Source: Comamonadaceae bacterium
GTDB taxonomy: Bacteria; Pseudomonadota; Gammaproteobacteria; Burkholderiales; Burkholderiaceae_C
Length of the DNA stretch: 5,763 nt
NCBI GenBank assembly: GCA_947483455.1
Contig: CANKNK010000121.1
Location: 1-5,763, forward strand
Direction of reading: 5' to 3'
The notes beneath the pieces are model-generated. The model had not been told where the DNA came from and did not search any database. It worked only from the letters and a program-made list of their open reading frames with translations. Below, in pieces: positions 4,448 through 5,763 of this stretch. Each line of letters begins with the position of its first letter. The stretch's first letter is position 1. The position numbers and the translations under genes were made by a program.

Positions 4448-5763
4448 CTACCCGCGCCGCCAGCGGTGCCAGCGCGCCAGCCAGGGCATGAGCGCTTGCG
4501 GCAAGTGCGCGCGCTGCCATTGTCCCGCCACCTGCTTGGCCGACTCGCTGAGTGTCGGATAGCTGTGGATGGTCGCCAATATCGCTTTCAAACCCAGGCC
4601 TTGGCGCATGGCCAGGACATAGGGCGCCAACAATTCGGCTGCATGCTCGCCGACGATACTGACACCGAGCAAGGTATCGCGCCCAGGCACGGTGAGCACT
4701 TTGACAAAACCGGCAGGCACTGCGCCAAGGGCTGCATCGCAGATCGCACGGTCTAGCCCCGCCAGTTCAAAACGGGTGGCTTCATACGCCAGGCCGCGTG
4801 CCTGCGCTTGCTGCTCATTGAGGCCCACGCGCGCCACTTGCGGCGCCACATACACCGCCGTGGGCAGCACGCTGTAGTCCGGACGCAGCGCGCCCCAACC
4901 CTCCAGCAAGGCATTGACCGCCGCATACCAGGCCTGGTGTGCAGCGGCGTGGGTAAATTGGTGCGGGCCCACCACATCTCCCGCGGCATAAATCGAAGGA
5001 ATCAGGGTTTGCAAATAGGCATCGGTGTGCAAAGGCAAATCGCTCGCAATGCCCAAGTCCTCGAGGCCGAAACCACGCAGCCTGGCCTGGCGCCCGGTGG
5101 CACAGACCAGCAAATCGTAGGGGACTGCAAACTCGTCATCGGGCGCTGCTTGTAGGTCAGAATTTGCGCACGCTTCGCCCTGCGCCTTGGTGTGCCGGCG
5201 CAGCACCAGTAGTTTGTCGGCACCGGCATGCGCAGGCAAAGCCTCGCAGCGAATGACTTGGTGCGCGGTGAACACGCGCACGCCATCGGCGCTCAAGGCG
5301 GACTGCACCAAGGCGCTGACATCGGCATCCTCGCGCGTCAACAAAACAGGTGCTGCTTCAACCAGGCTGACTTGTGCACCCAGGCGTGCAAACGCTTGCG
5401 CCAATTCGCAGCCCACCGGCCCGCCACCGATGATGGCGATACGCCGGGGCAGCGCGGCCGATTGCTCCAAAGCATCCCACAAGGTATCGCTAGTCACATA
5501 GCCGCTGTGCTCTAGTCCCGCAATTTCGGGCACACGCGGCTGCGAACCGGTGGCCACAATGATGCTGCGTGCGCTGATGCGTTCGGGCGCCTGCCCGCTG
5601 CGGCGCAGCTCCACGGTCCAGGGATCGACGATGGTGGCATAGGCCTGCAACACATCCACCCCAAACGCACGGTAGCGCTCGGGGCTGTCGTGCGGTGCAA
5701 TGGCGGCGATGATGCTGCGCACACGCTGCATCACCCATGCAAAGTCCACCTGCACCGGCCCGG
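4448..5763 (-). CDS. Class I pyridine nucleotide-disulfide oxidoreductase (MerA/Lpd fold), 5'-partial
   Basis: FAD- and NAD(P)H-dependent oxidoreductase, presumably cytoplasmic. The frame stays open to the window edge, so the N-terminus, including the FAD GxGxxG and any CxxxxC redox pair, lies outside. The GTG at 5755 is probably an internal valine. Counting residues from that codon: ATG motif 'VATGSQP' near 67-73; NAD(P) Rossmann motif 'IIGGGPVGCEL' near 108-118; second FAD motif 'YAAGDVVG' near 256-263; C-terminal dimerisation domain from about 295, ending in 'HSYPTLSES' (397-405). The residue before Pro-Thr, the catalytic His in glutathione reductase and lipoamide dehydrogenase, is Tyr here. 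MerA also has a Tyr at this place, so true disulfide reductase chemistry is uncertain. The stop (TAG, 4450-4448) lies 26 nt before the preferred selD-fusion start, suggesting one operon. The substrate cannot be read from the sequence. The fold call is firm, the function is not. Confidence 0.9.
   Translation of the reverse strand, partial: GPVQVDFAWVMQRVRSIIAAIAPHDSPERYRAFGVDVLQAYATIVDPWTVELRRSGQAPERISARSIIVATGSQPRVPEIAGLEHSGYVTSDTLWDALEQSAALPRRIAIIGGGPVGCELAQAFARLGAQVSLVEAAPVLLTREDADVSALVQSALSADGVRVFTAHQVIRCEALPAHAGADKLLVLRRHTKAQGEACANSDLQAAPDDEFAVPYDLLVCATGRQARLRGFGLEDLGIASDLPLHTDAYLQTLIPSIYAAGDVVGPHQFTHAAAHQAWYAAVNALLEGWGALRPDYSVLPTAVYVAPQVARVGLNEQQAQARGLAYEATRFELAGLDRAICDAALGAVPAGFVKVLTVPGRDTLLGVSIVGEHAAELLAPYVLAMRQGLGLKAILATIHSYPTLSESAKQVAGQWQRAHLPQALMPWLARWHRWRRG

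Noticed and set aside
5753..5755. GTG at 5755 as the true start of the oxidoreductase
   Set aside because: The frame stays open to the window edge and the N-terminal FAD-binding fold required by this family would be missing, so the gene most likely starts outside.

Overview
The window is about 60% G+C. Every gene I can support lies on the minus strand, so transcription runs from high to low coordinates. Gene content and codon choice suggest a betaproteobacterium of the Burkholderiales/Comamonadaceae type; this is an inference from protein style, not a database match. No RNA genes, CRISPR arrays, insertion sequences or phage genes are visible.

Layout in order of transcription: (1) 5763-4448, the C-terminal ~437 residues of a class I pyridine nucleotide-disulfide oxidoreductase (mercuric reductase/lipoamide dehydrogenase fold), cut at its N-terminus by the window edge. 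(2) 4421-1881, a fusion of an NDH-2-like FAD/NAD(P)-binding oxidoreductase domain to a complete SelD (selenide, water dikinase). (3) 1876-755, a shorter and diverged paralogue of the oxidoreductase half of that fusion, starting 4 nt after the selD stop. (4) 725-249, a small membrane protein of the DUF962/Mpo1-like family with a near-perfect Shine-Dalgarno sequence. (5) 164-1, the first 54 residues of a DadA/DAO-type FAD-dependent oxidoreductase, cut by the left edge.

Genes 1-3 are spaced 26 and 4 nt apart and look like one operon centred on selenium activation. SelD makes selenophosphate, the Se donor for selenocysteine and for 2-selenouridine in tRNA. The attached oxidoreductase domain belongs to a family known mainly from this fusion and, as far as I recall, has no established function. 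A plausible but untested idea is that the flavoproteins supply reduced selenium (selenide level) to SelD or protect it from oxidation. Between genes 3 and 4 two small perfect hairpins, one followed by a T-run, may attenuate or end the selD transcript before the Mpo1-like gene.

The points most worth a second look are the adjacent diverged paralogue of the SelD N-terminal domain, an extra Gly/Ser/Pro/Ala-rich stretch in the SelD domain whose DNA holds a perfect 7-bp hairpin, the double hairpin at 745-786, and the SelD active site with only one of the two cysteines found in E. coli SelD.
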